Below, piece after piece: positions 1-9,157 of a DNA stretch of 64,000 nucleotides. The stretch lies in contig NZ_CP015118.1 of assembly GCF_002116905.1 (NCBI RefSeq), forward strand, positions 4,278,001 to 4,342,000, read 5' to 3'. The notes beneath the pieces are model-generated. The model ran no database searches. It was not told where the DNA came from and worked only from the letters and a program-made list of their open reading frames with translations. Within the stretch, counting starts at the first letter, position 1. Each line of letters opens with the position of its first letter. Made by a program: the position numbers and the translations under genes. This stretch comes from Piscinibacter gummiphilus. Lineage in GTDB: Bacteria > Pseudomonadota > Gammaproteobacteria > Burkholderiales > Burkholderiaceae_C.

Positions 1-1
1 A

Positions 2-754
2 CTGGAGCGCTGCGGCATCGACCAGGTCGTGGTGCTGCGCTTCGACGAGGCCCTGGCCACCCAACCCGCCGCCGCGTTCATCCAGGACACCCTGGTCGAC
101 GGCCTGGGCGCGAAGTACGTGCTGGTGGGCGACGACTTCCGCTTCGGCGCGAAGCGGGTGGGCGACTACACGATGCTCGACGCCGCCGGCGCCGAGCAGG
201 GCTTCGACGTGGCCCGCATGAACAGCTACGAGGTGCACGGCCTGCGCGTGTCGAGTTCGGCGGTGCGCGAGGCGCTGGCGGCCGGCAACCTCAGCCAGGT
301 CACCGCGCTGCTGGGCCGCCCGTACAGCATCAGCGGCCACGTCGTGCACGGCAAGAAACTCGGGCGCGACCTGGGCTTCCGCACGCTCAACCTGCGTTTC
401 CCGCACCGGCTGGCCGCGGCCATGGGCATCTTCGCGGTGCGCACCCACGGCCTGGCGCCGGAGCCCGTCGACGGGGTCGCGAGCCTCGGCGTGCGCCCCA
501 CGGTGGACGACAGCGGCCGGGTGCTGCTCGAAGTGCACTGCCTCGAATGGCCATCCTCGCTGGGCCTGGAGGGGGGGTACGGTAAACTCGTGCGTGTGGA
601 ACTGCTGCACAAGATCCGCGACGAGGCCCGGTACGACGGGCTCGACGCCCTGAAAGCCGCCATCCTGCAGGATGAGGCCGACGCACGCACGTTCCTCGCG
701 TCCGCGACACCCCATGCCGCCACCGGTCGCCAGACCACCCGCGACCGAATTTAG
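2..754 (+). CDS. ribF: Bifunctional riboflavin kinase / FAD synthetase, 5' truncated by window edge
   Basis: The reading frame is open from the first bases, so the N-terminus lies outside the window; about 250 codons remain. RibF phosphorylates riboflavin to FMN and adenylates FMN to FAD in the cytoplasm. The part seen begins late in the FAD synthetase domain (VVGxDFRFG-type motif read here as VGDDFRFG, then RVGD). It continues into the C-terminal riboflavin kinase domain (GHVVHGKKLGRDLGF, then TLNL, and LGVRPTVDD). The C-terminal tail is rich in Ala/Thr/Arg and probably unstructured. The gene precedes ileS and lspA, a conserved proteobacterial order, which supports the call. A GTG codon at 29 is internal and not the true start. 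Confidence 0.95.
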   Translation: MERCGIDQVVVLRFDEALATQPAAAFIQDTLVDGLGAKYVLVGDDFRFGAKRVGDYTMLDAAGAEQGFDVARMNSYEVHGLRVSSSAVREALAAGNLSQVTALLGRPYSISGHVVHGKKLGRDLGFRTLNLRFPHRLAAAMGIFAVRTHGLAPEPVDGVASLGVRPTVDDSGRVLLEVHCLEWPSSLGLEGGYGKLVRVELLHKIRDEARYDGLDALKAAILQDEADARTFLASATPHAATGRQTTRDRI

Positions 755-838
755 CGCTCGCCCCTGCCCTCCCCGCGAGCTCCGGCGCCCCTGGCCGGCC
801 CACTTTCCAGACGCGCGCCCCGCCGCGCCCCCTGCGCC

Positions 839-3670
839 ATGACCGACAAAGCCACCGACTACCGCGCCACGCTGAACCTGCCCGACACCCCGTTCCCGAT
901 GCGCGGCGACCTGCCCAAGCGCGAGCCGGGCTGGGTCAAGCAATGGAACGACGAAGGCACCTACAAGCGCCTGCGCGAAGCCCGCTGCGGCGCCCCGAAG
1001 TTCATCCTGCACGACGGCCCCCCGTACGCCAACGGCCAGATCCACATGGGCCACGCGGTGAACAAGATCCTGAAGGACATGATCGTCAAGTCGAAGCAGC
1101 TCGACGGCTTCGACGCGCTGTACGTGCCCGGCTGGGACTGCCACGGCCTGCCCATCGAGAACGCCATCGAGAAGAAGTACGGCCGCAACCTGAGCCGCGA
1201 CGAGATGCAGGCCAAGAGCCGCGCCTACGCCACGGAACAGATCGCCCAGCAGATGACCGACTTCCAGCGCCTGGGCGTGCTGGGCGAGTGGGACCATCCG
1301 TACAAGACGATGGACTTCGCGAACGAGGCCGGCGAGCTGCGCGCGTTCAAGCGCGTGATCGAACGCGGCTTCGTGTACCGCGGCCTCAAGCCCGTGTACT
1401 GGTGCTTCGACTGCGGCTCGTCGCTCGCCGAGTTCGAGATCGAGTACGCCGACAAGAAGAGCCAGACGCTCGACGTGGCCTTCAAGTCGCACGAACCCGC
1501 CAAGCTGGCCGCGGCCTTCGGCCTGCCGTCGCTGTCGAAGGATGCCTTCGCGGTCATCTGGACCACCACCGCGTGGACCATCCCCGCGAACCAGGCCATC
1601 AACCTGAACCCCGAGCTGCCGTACGCGCTGGTCGACACGCCGCGCGGCCTGTTCCTCGTGGCCGAGGCGCTGGTGGAGGCCTGCCTGAAGCGCTGGAACC
1701 TCGAGGGTTCGGTGCTGGCCACCACGAAGGGCGAGAAGCTCGGCGGCCTCGCGTTCGAGCACCCGCTGTACGACGTGGACGCCGGCTACCGCCGCCTGTC
1801 GCCCGTGTACCTCGCCGACTACGCCACGGCCGACGACGGCACGGGCCTCGTGCACTCGGCCCCCGCCTACGGCGTGGACGACTTCAACTCCTGCGTGTCC
1901 CACGGCGTCACGTACGACGACATCCTGAACCCGGTGCAGGGCAATGGCGCCTACGCGCCCGAGTTCCCGCTGTTCGGCGGCCAGCACATCTGGAAGGCCG
2001 TGCCGGTCATCATCCAGGCGCTGGAAGACGCCGGCCGCCTGCTCCACACCACCACCATCACCCACAGCTACCCGCACTGCTGGCGCCACAAGACGCCGGT
2101 GATCTACCGCGCGGCCGCCCAGTGGTTCATCCGCATGGATGAGGGCGAAGGCGTGTTCACGAAGGACAAGGCCCCGAAGACGCTGCGCCAGACCGCCCTC
2201 GAAGCCATCGAGCAGACGAGCTTCTACCCGGAGAACGGCAAGGCCCGCCTGCACGACATGATCGCCAACCGGCCCGACTGGTGCATCAGCCGCCAGCGCA
2301 GCTGGGGCGTGCCCATCCCGTTCTTCCTGCACAAGGACTCGGGCGAGCTGCACCCGCGCACCATGGAGATCCTCGACCAGGCCGCCGACATCGTCGAGAA
2401 GGGCGGCATCGAGGCCTGGAGCCGCGTGACCACCGAGGAGATCCTCGGCGCGGCCGACGCCCCCAGCTACACGAAGAGCACCGACATCCTCGAGGTGTGG
2501 TTCGACTCGGGCAGCACGTTCTTCCACGTGCTGCGCGGCACGCACGCGCCGCAGTTCCATGAAACCGGCCCCGAGGCCGACCTGTACCTCGAAGGCCACG
2601 ACCAGCACCGCGGCTGGTTCCACTCGTCGCTGCTGCTCGCGTGCGCGCTCGAAGGCCGCGCGCCGTACAAGGGCCTGCTGACCCACGGCTTCACGGTGGA
2701 CAGCCAGGGCCGCAAGATGAGCAAGTCGCTCGGCAACGGCATCGACCCGCAGGAGGTCAACAAGAAGCTCGGAGCCGAGATCATCCGCCTGTGGGTGGCC
2801 GCGAGCGACTACTCCGGCGACATCGCGGGCGACCAGAAGATCCTGGACCGCGTGGTGGACGCGTACCGCCGCATCCGCAACACGCTGCGCTTCCTGATGG
2901 CCAACACGAGCGACTTCGACATCGCGAAGGACGGCGTGCCGCTCGACCAGCTGCTGGAGGTGGATCGCTACGCGCTCTCGCGCGCCGCGCAGTTCCAGGC
3001 CGAGATCCTCGCCCACTACAAGGTGTACGAGTTCCACCCGGTGGTGGCCAAGCTGCAGGTGTACTGCTCGGAAGACCTCGGCGCGTTCTACCTCGACGTG
3101 CTGAAGGACCGCCTCTACACCACCGCGCCGAAGTCGCTCGCCCGCCGCAGCGCCCAGACCGCCGTGTGGCACATCACCCAGGCCATGCTGCGCTGGATGG
3201 CGCCGTTCCTGAGCTTCACCGCGGAAGAAGCGTGGGGCTTCATCGGCAACGGCCAGTCGATCTTCACGCAGCAGTACTGCGACCTGGGCTCGCCGGACGA
3301 AGCGCTGCTCGCCAAGTGGACCCGCGTGCGCGAAGTCCGCGACCTCGTGATGAAGAACATCGAGACCGTGCGCACCGCCGGCCAGGTGGGGGCGTCGCTG
3401 CAGGCCGAGATCGTGATCACGGCCCCGGCCGCCGACCTCGACCTGCTGGCCTCGCTGGGCGACGACCTGAAGTTCGTCACCATCACGTCGGCGGCCTCGG
3501 CCGTCGTCGGCGACGCGCTGTCCGTGGCGGTGACGCCGTCGGCGGGCACGAAGTGCGAGCGATGCTGGCACTACCGCGACGACGTCGGTGTCGACCCCGC
3601 GCACCCGACGATCTGCGGCCGCTGCACGTCGAACCTGTTCGGCGCGGGCGAGACCCGCACCGTCGCCTGA
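839..3670 (+). CDS. ileS: Isoleucyl-tRNA synthetase
   Basis: Class I aminoacyl-tRNA synthetase of 943 aa, the usual length for bacterial IleRS, which charges tRNA-Ile and edits misactivated valine. The HIGH signature appears as HMGH at residues 69-72 within a PPYANGQIHMGH segment. The KMSKS loop is at 626-630. A C-terminal zinc knuckle with Cys906, Cys909, Cys926 and Cys929 (CERC...CGRC) marks the zinc-containing bacterial type. The ATG at 839 gives an N-terminus that matches the family. It lies 84 nt after ribF and 26 nt before lspA and is probably co-transcribed with both. I see nothing in the 84-nt spacer beyond C-rich leader sequence. Confidence 0.98.
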   Translation: MTDKATDYRATLNLPDTPFPMRGDLPKREPGWVKQWNDEGTYKRLREARCGAPKFILHDGPPYANGQIHMGHAVNKILKDMIVKSKQLDGFDALYVPGWDCHGLPIENAIEKKYGRNLSRDEMQAKSRAYATEQIAQQMTDFQRLGVLGEWDHPYKTMDFANEAGELRAFKRVIERGFVYRGLKPVYWCFDCGSSLAEFEIEYADKKSQTLDVAFKSHEPAKLAAAFGLPSLSKDAFAVIWTTTAWTIPANQAINLNPELPYALVDTPRGLFLVAEALVEACLKRWNLEGSVLATTKGEKLGGLAFEHPLYDVDAGYRRLSPVYLADYATADDGTGLVHSAPAYGVDDFNSCVSHGVTYDDILNPVQGNGAYAPEFPLFGGQHIWKAVPVIIQALEDAGRLLHTTTITHSYPHCWRHKTPVIYRAAAQWFIRMDEGEGVFTKDKAPKTLRQTALEAIEQTSFYPENGKARLHDMIANRPDWCISRQRSWGVPIPFFLHKDSGELHPRTMEILDQAADIVEKGGIEAWSRVTTEEILGAADAPSYTKSTDILEVWFDSGSTFFHVLRGTHAPQFHETGPEADLYLEGHDQHRGWFHSSLLLACALEGRAPYKGLLTHGFTVDSQGRKMSKSLGNGIDPQEVNKKLGAEIIRLWVAASDYSGDIAGDQKILDRVVDAYRRIRNTLRFLMANTSDFDIAKDGVPLDQLLEVDRYALSRAAQFQAEILAHYKVYEFHPVVAKLQVYCSEDLGAFYLDVLKDRLYTTAPKSLARRSAQTAVWHITQAMLRWMAPFLSFTAEEAWGFIGNGQSIFTQQYCDLGSPDEALLAKWTRVREVRDLVMKNIETVRTAGQVGASLQAEIVITAPAADLDLLASLGDDLKFVTITSAASAVVGDALSVAVTPSAGTKCERCWHYRDDVGVDPAHPTICGRCTSNLFGAGETRTVA

Positions 3671-3696
3671 CCCCTTTTCCGGACCGCTCCCACCGC

Positions 3697-4203
3697 ATGG
3701 CCACCCGCCCCGCTCCGTCGTCGTCCCCCTCGTCGAGCCTGCTCCCCTGGCTCGGCATCGCCGCCATCGTGATCGTGCTGGACCAGCTCACCAAGACGCT
3801 GATCCTCCAGTACTTCCAGTACGGCGACAGCCGCACCATCACGTCGTTCTTCAACCTCGTGCGGGTCCACAACACCGGGGCGGCGTTCTCGTTCCTGGCG
3901 GGGGCCTCGGGGTGGCAGCGGTGGTTCTTCGTGGCCCTGGGCGCGGTGGCCACCGTCTTCATCATCTACATGCTGCGCCGCCACGGCGGCCAGAAGGTGT
4001 TCGCGTGGGCGCTGGCGCTGATCCTGGGCGGTGCCCTGGGCAACGTGATCGACCGGCTGATGCACGGCTACGTGGTGGACTTCCTCCAGTTCCACTACGC
4101 CGGCAAGGCGTTCCCGTCCTTCAACATCGCCGACAGCGCCATCACGATCGGCGCCATCCTGCTGATCCTGGACGAACTGCTGCGCGTGCGCCGCTCCAAA
4201 TAG
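3697..4203 (+). CDS. lspA: Lipoprotein signal peptidase (signal peptidase II)
   Basis: Aspartic protease of the inner membrane, 168 aa, that removes the signal peptide of diacylglyceryl-prolipoproteins. Four hydrophobic segments are visible (about residues 15-35, 72-93, 101-118 and 142-160). The two catalytic aspartates lie in the family motifs: GNVIDR (Asp119) and NIADS (Asp146). The ATG at 3697 was chosen because the same frame is open far upstream only as an overlap with ileS. From 3697 the protein starts with a short Ser/Pro-rich leader followed directly by the first membrane helix. Placement after ileS is the classic ileS-lspA arrangement. Confidence 0.97.
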   Translation: MATRPAPSSSPSSSLLPWLGIAAIVIVLDQLTKTLILQYFQYGDSRTITSFFNLVRVHNTGAAFSFLAGASGWQRWFFVALGAVATVFIIYMLRRHGGQKVFAWALALILGGALGNVIDRLMHGYVVDFLQFHYAGKAFPSFNIADSAITIGAILLILDELLRVRRSK

Positions 4204-4318
4204 GCGCGCCACCGGGGCGATTGGGGAAAAAATCTGTCGTGAACGCGCACTCCCGGTAACGTTATGTAGTCGTGTTGGGGCATGATCGGGGGTCGCCTCC
4301 CTTCCCGCGCCCACGACG

Positions 4319-5854
4319 ATGGTCGATTTCAGTTGCCTGCCGTTCTACGAGTGGCTCGACGTGCCCATCTGGGTGTTCGACCCTGAACGTCTGCAAGCCA
4401 CCTGGGCGAACCGCGCGGGCCTGACCTTCTGGCAGGCCGACTCGGTGGACGAACTCTCCCGGCGCGATTTCTCCGACGTCAGCGAAGGCGTTCGCACCCG
4501 GCTCGCGCTGAGTTCGCAGGCCCACGCCCGCGGCGAGGTCACGCGGGATTCCTGGACGCTGTACCCGAAGGGCACCCCGTTCACCTCGGTGCTGGTCTCG
4601 CGCGGGATCATGATGCCGGACGGCCGCCAGGGCATCCTGTTCGCCTCGGAGCCCCTCTCCACCGGGCTCGATGCCGACGCGCTGCGTGGCGTCGAGGCCA
4701 TCACCCACACCACGGTGCGGGTCGCGCTGCATTCACTGCCCGACGGCCTGGCGCTGATGCGCAACCCCGCCGCCGTGCAGGCCTTCGGTCCCATTCCGCA
4801 GGGCGACGCCCCGCGTCCGTCCGATTTCGACGGCATGTTCAGCGACCCCGGTGTGGCCGCGCGCATCATCGCCCAGGTGCGCAAGGGCCAGACCTTCAGC
4901 GCCGAACTCGAGCTGAACACGCTCGGCGGCCTGCGCTGGCACGGCGTGGACGTGCGCCCGGTGGTGGACCCCGTGTCCGGCCGCCGCGCGATGCAGGTCA
5001 ACGCCCGCGACATCGCCGACCTCAAGGCCACTCAGAAGGCGCTGGAAGGCGCCCGCGTGGCAGCCGACAACGCCAACATGGCCAAGAGCGCGTTCCTCGC
5101 GAACATGAGCCACGAGATCCGCACGCCGATGAACGGCGTGCTGGGCCTCACCGAACTCGTGCTGCACACCGACCTGTCCGAGAAGCAGCGCCAGTACATC
5201 TCGCTCGCGAACCAGTCGGCCAAGGGCCTGATGGTCATCATCGATGACCTGCTCGACGTCGCGAAGATCGAGGCGGGCCAGATGGTCATCGAACACCGCC
5301 CGTTCTCCGTGCGCAAGTGCCTCGAGGAAGCGCTCTCGCCGCTGCTGCTCACCGGGCAGCAGAAGGGCCTGCGCCTGGCCTGGCAGGTGGCCGACGCCAT
5401 TCCGGCCACGCTCGTGGGCGATGCCGTGCGCCTGCGCCAGGTGCTCATCAACCTCGTGGGCAACGCCGTCAAGTTCACGAACCAGGGCTCGGTGCAGGTG
5501 AGCGTGGAGCCCGCGCTCGACGCCCCACCCACCGGCGTGCACCTGCGCTTCACCGTGCGCGACACCGGCATCGGCATGTCGCCCGAGCAGCTGCAGCGCG
5601 TGTTCGAGCCCTTCGTGCAGGCCGACAGCAGCATCACCCGCCGCTACGGCGGCACCGGCCTCGGGCTCGCCATCGTCGCCCGCCTCGTCAAGCTGATGGG
5701 CGGCGACATCCAGGTCACCAGCAAGGAAGGCGAAGGCAGCTGCCTGAGCTTCACCGCGCAGCTGGCCCTGCCCGGCGGCGGCGGCCCCGAACCCGACCCC
5801 ACCACCCACACCCTCGGCGCACCGGTTCCCCTGCACCGCCTGACCTTCCTCTGA
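4319..5854 (+). CDS. PAS-type sensor histidine kinase without receiver domain
   Basis: Cytoplasmic-looking histidine kinase of 511 aa with no clear membrane helix. The N-terminal ~235 residues look like two PAS-type sensor modules (conserved Trp/Phe positions and an end-of-PAS segment near 220-235), but the ligand cannot be inferred. The HisKA phosphoacceptor motif NMSHEIRTPMNG places the phosphorylated His at 265. The ATPase domain has the N box (Asn382 in LVGNAVKFT), G1 box DTGIGM from 415 and GGTGLGL from 444. There is no receiver or Hpt domain, so a separate partner is needed. Its stop overlaps the start of the next gene (TGATG), so translation is coupled to the EamA permease. The 115 nt upstream of the start show no convincing promoter. 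Confidence 0.9.
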   Translation: MVDFSCLPFYEWLDVPIWVFDPERLQATWANRAGLTFWQADSVDELSRRDFSDVSEGVRTRLALSSQAHARGEVTRDSWTLYPKGTPFTSVLVSRGIMMPDGRQGILFASEPLSTGLDADALRGVEAITHTTVRVALHSLPDGLALMRNPAAVQAFGPIPQGDAPRPSDFDGMFSDPGVAARIIAQVRKGQTFSAELELNTLGGLRWHGVDVRPVVDPVSGRRAMQVNARDIADLKATQKALEGARVAADNANMAKSAFLANMSHEIRTPMNGVLGLTELVLHTDLSEKQRQYISLANQSAKGLMVIIDDLLDVAKIEAGQMVIEHRPFSVRKCLEEALSPLLLTGQQKGLRLAWQVADAIPATLVGDAVRLRQVLINLVGNAVKFTNQGSVQVSVEPALDAPPTGVHLRFTVRDTGIGMSPEQLQRVFEPFVQADSSITRRYGGTGLGLAIVARLVKLMGGDIQVTSKEGEGSCLSFTAQLALPGGGGPEPDPTTHTLGAPVPLHRLTFL

Positions 5855-6780
5855 TGACCCATCGCCTGACCGCCCGCGTGGCGCTGGTGCTCACCCTGCC
5901 GCCCCTGCTCTGGGCCGGCAACGCCGTCGTCGGACGTGCATTGGTGGGCAGCGTGCCTCCCCTGACCCTCAACGCGATGCGCTGGGCCCTCGCCTTCTTC
6001 CTGCTGCTGCCGCTCGGCTGGCGCGCGCTGTCGCGCCCGCAGGAGATCCTGTCGCGCTGGAAGTACCTCGTGGTCCTCGGCCTCCTGGGCGTGGGCAGCT
6101 ACAACGCGCTGCAGTACATGGCCGTGCACACCTCCACGCCCATCAACATCACGTTGATCACGGCCAGCATGCCGCTGTGGATGCTCGGGGTCGGCCTCCT
6201 GTTCTTCCGCGAGCCCGCGCGGCGCCGCCAGCTGTACGGCGCGGCGCTGTCGCTCGCGGGCGTGGCGCTCGTGCTGTCACACGGCCACCCGTCCACCCTG
6301 CTCGAGCTGCGCCTCGTGCAGGGCGACCTGCTGATCCTGCTGGCCGCGGCGCTGTGGGCCGGCTACAGCTGGCTGCTCGTGCGTCCGCCGGCCTCGATGC
6401 AGGGCGAGAACCGCCCGGCCTGGAACTGGGCCGAGTTCCTGCTGATCCAGGTGGTCTTCGGCGGCGCGTGGGCCTGGCTCTTCGCCGGGGCCGAGCACCT
6501 GTTCCTGCAGCCGGAGCCCATCGTGTGGTCGGCCAAGCTGTGGTTCGGCTGGTTCTACGTCGCGCTCGGCGCCTCCATCGTGGCGTACTGGCTGTGGGGC
6601 GTGGGCGTGGCGGCCGTCGGGCCGTCGATCGGCGCGTTTTTCATCAACCTCACGCCGCTGTTCGCTGCGCTGCTGTCGGCCGCGCTGCTGTCCGAGCCGC
6701 CGCGCTGGTTCCACGTCGTGGCGTTCGCACTGATCGCCGCGGGCATCGTGGTCACGTCGGTGGCCCCGAAGAAGGTCTGA
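5854..6780 (+). CDS. EamA/DMT-family permease between two histidine kinases
   Basis: Inner-membrane protein of 308 aa with about ten hydrophobic helices arranged as two EamA repeats (roughly 10-140 and 160-300). This is the usual size and layout of drug/metabolite-transporter superfamily exporters. The substrate cannot be read from the sequence. The ATG at 5854 shares its A with the stop codon of the upstream histidine kinase (TGATG), and the next kinase begins 1 nt after its stop. The permease is therefore embedded in a signalling operon. It could export a metabolite sensed by the kinases or be an unrelated passenger. Confidence 0.88.
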   Translation: MTHRLTARVALVLTLPPLLWAGNAVVGRALVGSVPPLTLNAMRWALAFFLLLPLGWRALSRPQEILSRWKYLVVLGLLGVGSYNALQYMAVHTSTPINITLITASMPLWMLGVGLLFFREPARRRQLYGAALSLAGVALVLSHGHPSTLLELRLVQGDLLILLAAALWAGYSWLLVRPPASMQGENRPAWNWAEFLLIQVVFGGAWAWLFAGAEHLFLQPEPIVWSAKLWFGWFYVALGASIVAYWLWGVGVAAVGPSIGAFFINLTPLFAALLSAALLSEPPRWFHVVAFALIAAGIVVTSVAPKKV

Positions 6781-6781
6781 C

Positions 6782-9109
6782 ATGCACCTTCGCCTCCGCT
6801 CCTGGCAGATCGCCTACGCCGCCGCCGCGCTGCTGATCCTGCTCGTGATGGGGATGGGCGAGTACCTCGGTGCCCTGGGCACCGACCGCTTCGCCCAGTC
6901 GATCGACATCGACCGCCTGTGGGCCCAGCGCTCGGCGAGCCTCGCGGACCTGCGCAAGCTCGCCAACGACGCGAACGCCCCGGCGAACGACATCTTCAGC
7001 ACGCGCGAGCCCGCGCGCGAACGCCAGCGGCTGCGCGACGCCACCGTCCGCTTCGGCGACGGCCTGGCGAACGCCCGAGAGGTGTTCGGACGCCACGGGG
7101 TCGAGAGCCAGCGAGAGCTGATGCTGCAGGGGCTCACCGAAACCGAGCGGGCGATGCAGTCGATGCTCGAACACGCCGAGCAGACCCTCGTGCAGTTCGA
7201 GGATGGCAAGGTGGAGGCGGCCACGCGACTCATGGCCGAAGCCGACCGCGACTACACGCAGATCCAGGAACGCATCCGCAGCATCGGCATCACCGCGCGC
7301 ACCGTGCAGAAGGCCGAGTTCGACCAGCTGTCGGCCGACGTCGTGCACTACCGCCAGCTCGAGTTCGTCAGCATGGGCGTGGTCACGCTCATCACGCTGG
7401 TGATGCTCGTGTACGGCTACCGGCTGCACCAGCGCGCCGAACGCGCGGCCGAGGTCGAGTCGGCCCACCGCGCCGAGCTGCAACTGGCGAAGGACGCCGC
7501 CGAGGCCGCGAGCCAGGCGAAGTCGCAGTTCCTCGCGAACATGAGCCACGAGATCCGCACGCCGATGAACGGCGTGCTGGGCATGACCGAGCTGCTGCTC
7601 GGCACGCCCTTGAACGACCAGCAGCGGCGCTTCGCTGACAGCGCGCACCGCTCGGGCCAGGCGCTGCTCGGGGTCATCAACGACATCCTCGACTTCTCGA
7701 AGATCGAATCGGGCACCTTCGAAGTGGAGTCGATGCCGTTCAACCCCTGCGAGGTGGCGCACGACGTGGCCGAGCTGCTCGCGGTGCAGGCCCACGCCAA
7801 GGGCCTGGAGGTGATCTGCCAGGTGGGCCACGACCTGCCCGTGCGCGCCTTCGGCGATGCCGCGCGCCTGCGCCAGGTGCTGATGAACCTGCTCGGCAAC
7901 GCGGTGAAGTTCACCGAACGCGGCCAGGTGGTGATCTCGGTCAACCGGCTGCCGGCCACGAGCGCCGCCCACCAGCATGCCGCGCTCGTCGAGTTCTCCG
8001 TGTCGGACACGGGCCCCGGCATCTCGCGGGCCGACCAGGCCCGCGTGTTCGAGGCCTTCACCCAGGCGGACAGCACGCGCACGCGGCGCCACGGCGGCAC
8101 GGGCCTCGGCCTCACCATCTCGAACGAACTGGTCGCGATGATGGGCGGCAAGCTGCAGCTCGACAGCGAACCCGGCGCGGGCTCGCGCTTCTGGTTCTCG
8201 CTGCCGATGCGGCTGCTGCCCGAGTCGTCGCCGGTGCTGACCGACCGCGAGGCCTCGATGCTGCACGGCCTGGAGGTGCTGGTCGTCGACGACAACGCCA
8301 CCAACCTCGACATCCTGCGCCACCAGATGCTCGCGTGGGGCCTGCGCGTGGAGACCGCCACCACCGGTGCCCAGGCGCTCGAGCTGATGATGAAGCGCCC
8401 CACGGTGCACGACTTCGCCATCCTCGACGTGCACATGCCCGAGATGAACGGCATCGCGCTCACCGAACGCATCCGCGCCATCCGCCGCCTCGACGAGCTG
8501 CGCCTCGTGATGCTGAGCTCGGCCGGGCTCGACATGCCGGCCGAGGGCCTCGCGCGCCTCGGCATCGCCCGGTGGCTCGCGAAGCCGGTCCGCAAGAGCG
8601 AACTGCGGCGTGCGCTCGTGGAACTGCTGGACCAGGCCGCGACGCCCGCGCCGCAGCCGGCCCGCACCGTGTCGATCACCCCGCCGCCGCCCGATGCCGC
8701 ATCGCACCACCCCACGCCCGGCGCACGCATCCTGCTGGCCGAGGACCATGTGGTGAACCAGGAAGTGGCCGCGCAGATGCTGCGCATGGCCGGCTACCAC
8801 GTGCAGGTGGTGGGCGACGGCCAGTCCGCGGTCGAGGCCATCGCCGGCGGCGGTGTCGAACTGGTGCTGATGGACTGCCTGATGCCGGTGATGGACGGCT
8901 TCGAGGCCACGGCCCGCGTGCGCGAGCTGGAGGAAGGCTCCGGCCGCCGCCTGCCCATCGTGGCGCTCACGGCCAACGCGATGAAGGGGGACGTGGAGAC
9001 CTGCCTGGCCGCCGGCATGGACGATCACCTCGCCAAGCCCTTCACGCAGCAGCAGCTGATCACCGTGATCGAGCGGCAGCTGAAGGCGCGCAGCCGGCAG
9101 GTGGGCTGA
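6782..9109 (+). CDS. Hybrid sensor histidine kinase with two receiver domains
   Basis: Membrane-bound hybrid kinase of 775 aa. One helix near residues 10-30 and another near 193-212 flank a ~160-residue, mostly helical periplasmic region that resembles four-helix-bundle sensors. The HisKA motif (NMSHEIRTPMNG) has its His at 256. The ATPase boxes follow (LLGNAVKFTE, DTGPGIS, GGTGLGL). Receiver 1 (about 495-620) has Asp-Asp acidic residues at VVDDN and phosphoacceptor Asp549. Receiver 2 (about 650-770) has phosphoacceptor Asp698 in MDCLMPVMDG. There is no Hpt or DNA-binding domain, so output is through a separate phosphotransfer protein. The gene starts 1 nt after the EamA stop. Its stop codon lies inside a perfect 15-bp inverted repeat that likely ends the transcript. 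Confidence 0.93.
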   Translation: MHLRLRSWQIAYAAAALLILLVMGMGEYLGALGTDRFAQSIDIDRLWAQRSASLADLRKLANDANAPANDIFSTREPARERQRLRDATVRFGDGLANAREVFGRHGVESQRELMLQGLTETERAMQSMLEHAEQTLVQFEDGKVEAATRLMAEADRDYTQIQERIRSIGITARTVQKAEFDQLSADVVHYRQLEFVSMGVVTLITLVMLVYGYRLHQRAERAAEVESAHRAELQLAKDAAEAASQAKSQFLANMSHEIRTPMNGVLGMTELLLGTPLNDQQRRFADSAHRSGQALLGVINDILDFSKIESGTFEVESMPFNPCEVAHDVAELLAVQAHAKGLEVICQVGHDLPVRAFGDAARLRQVLMNLLGNAVKFTERGQVVISVNRLPATSAAHQHAALVEFSVSDTGPGISRADQARVFEAFTQADSTRTRRHGGTGLGLTISNELVAMMGGKLQLDSEPGAGSRFWFSLPMRLLPESSPVLTDREASMLHGLEVLVVDDNATNLDILRHQMLAWGLRVETATTGAQALELMMKRPTVHDFAILDVHMPEMNGIALTERIRAIRRLDELRLVMLSSAGLDMPAEGLARLGIARWLAKPVRKSELRRALVELLDQAATPAPQPARTVSITPPPPDAASHHPTPGARILLAEDHVVNQEVAAQMLRMAGYHVQVVGDGQSAVEAIAGGGVELVLMDCLMPVMDGFEATARVRELEEGSGRRLPIVALTANAMKGDVETCLAAGMDDHLAKPFTQQQLITVIERQLKARSRQVG

Positions 9110-9127
9110 GAATCAGCCCACCTGCCG
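9095..9127 (+). terminator. Perfect 15-bp hairpin over the hybrid kinase stop codon
   Basis: A perfect inverted repeat: arm 9095-9109, 3-nt loop GAA (9110-9112), arm 9113-9127. The left arm includes the TGA stop of the upstream gene. There is no T-run, so it is an intrinsic-terminator-like or mRNA-stabilising hairpin rather than a textbook Rho-independent terminator. Confidence 0.65.
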
Positions 9128-9134
9128 CCGCGGC

Positions 9135-9157
9135 GAAGGCCGGGGCCCCGGGCCTTC
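9135..9157. terminator. Second hairpin between convergent genes
   Basis: GAAGGCC (9135-9141) and GGCCTTC (9151-9157) flank a self-complementary GGGGCCCC core; the only imperfection is one unpaired G. It directly abuts the TAG stop of the minus-strand SDR gene, so it probably ends transcription from that side. Confidence 0.5.

Noticed and set aside
2641..3696. In-frame upstream extension of lspA through ileS
   Set aside because: The translation is Arg/Pro-rich noise in the +1 frame of ileS; lspA starts at 3697.
4204..4318. Possible promoter (TTGGGG ... TTATGT) before the PAS histidine kinase
   Set aside because: Spacing between the hexamers is far too long and no other -35 fits.
6752..9028. 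A 758-codon open frame antisense to the hybrid histidine kinase
   Set aside because: Its translation is His/Arg/Gly/Ala-biased without motifs, whereas the plus strand has a full kinase with all catalytic boxes. It is a high-GC antisense shadow.
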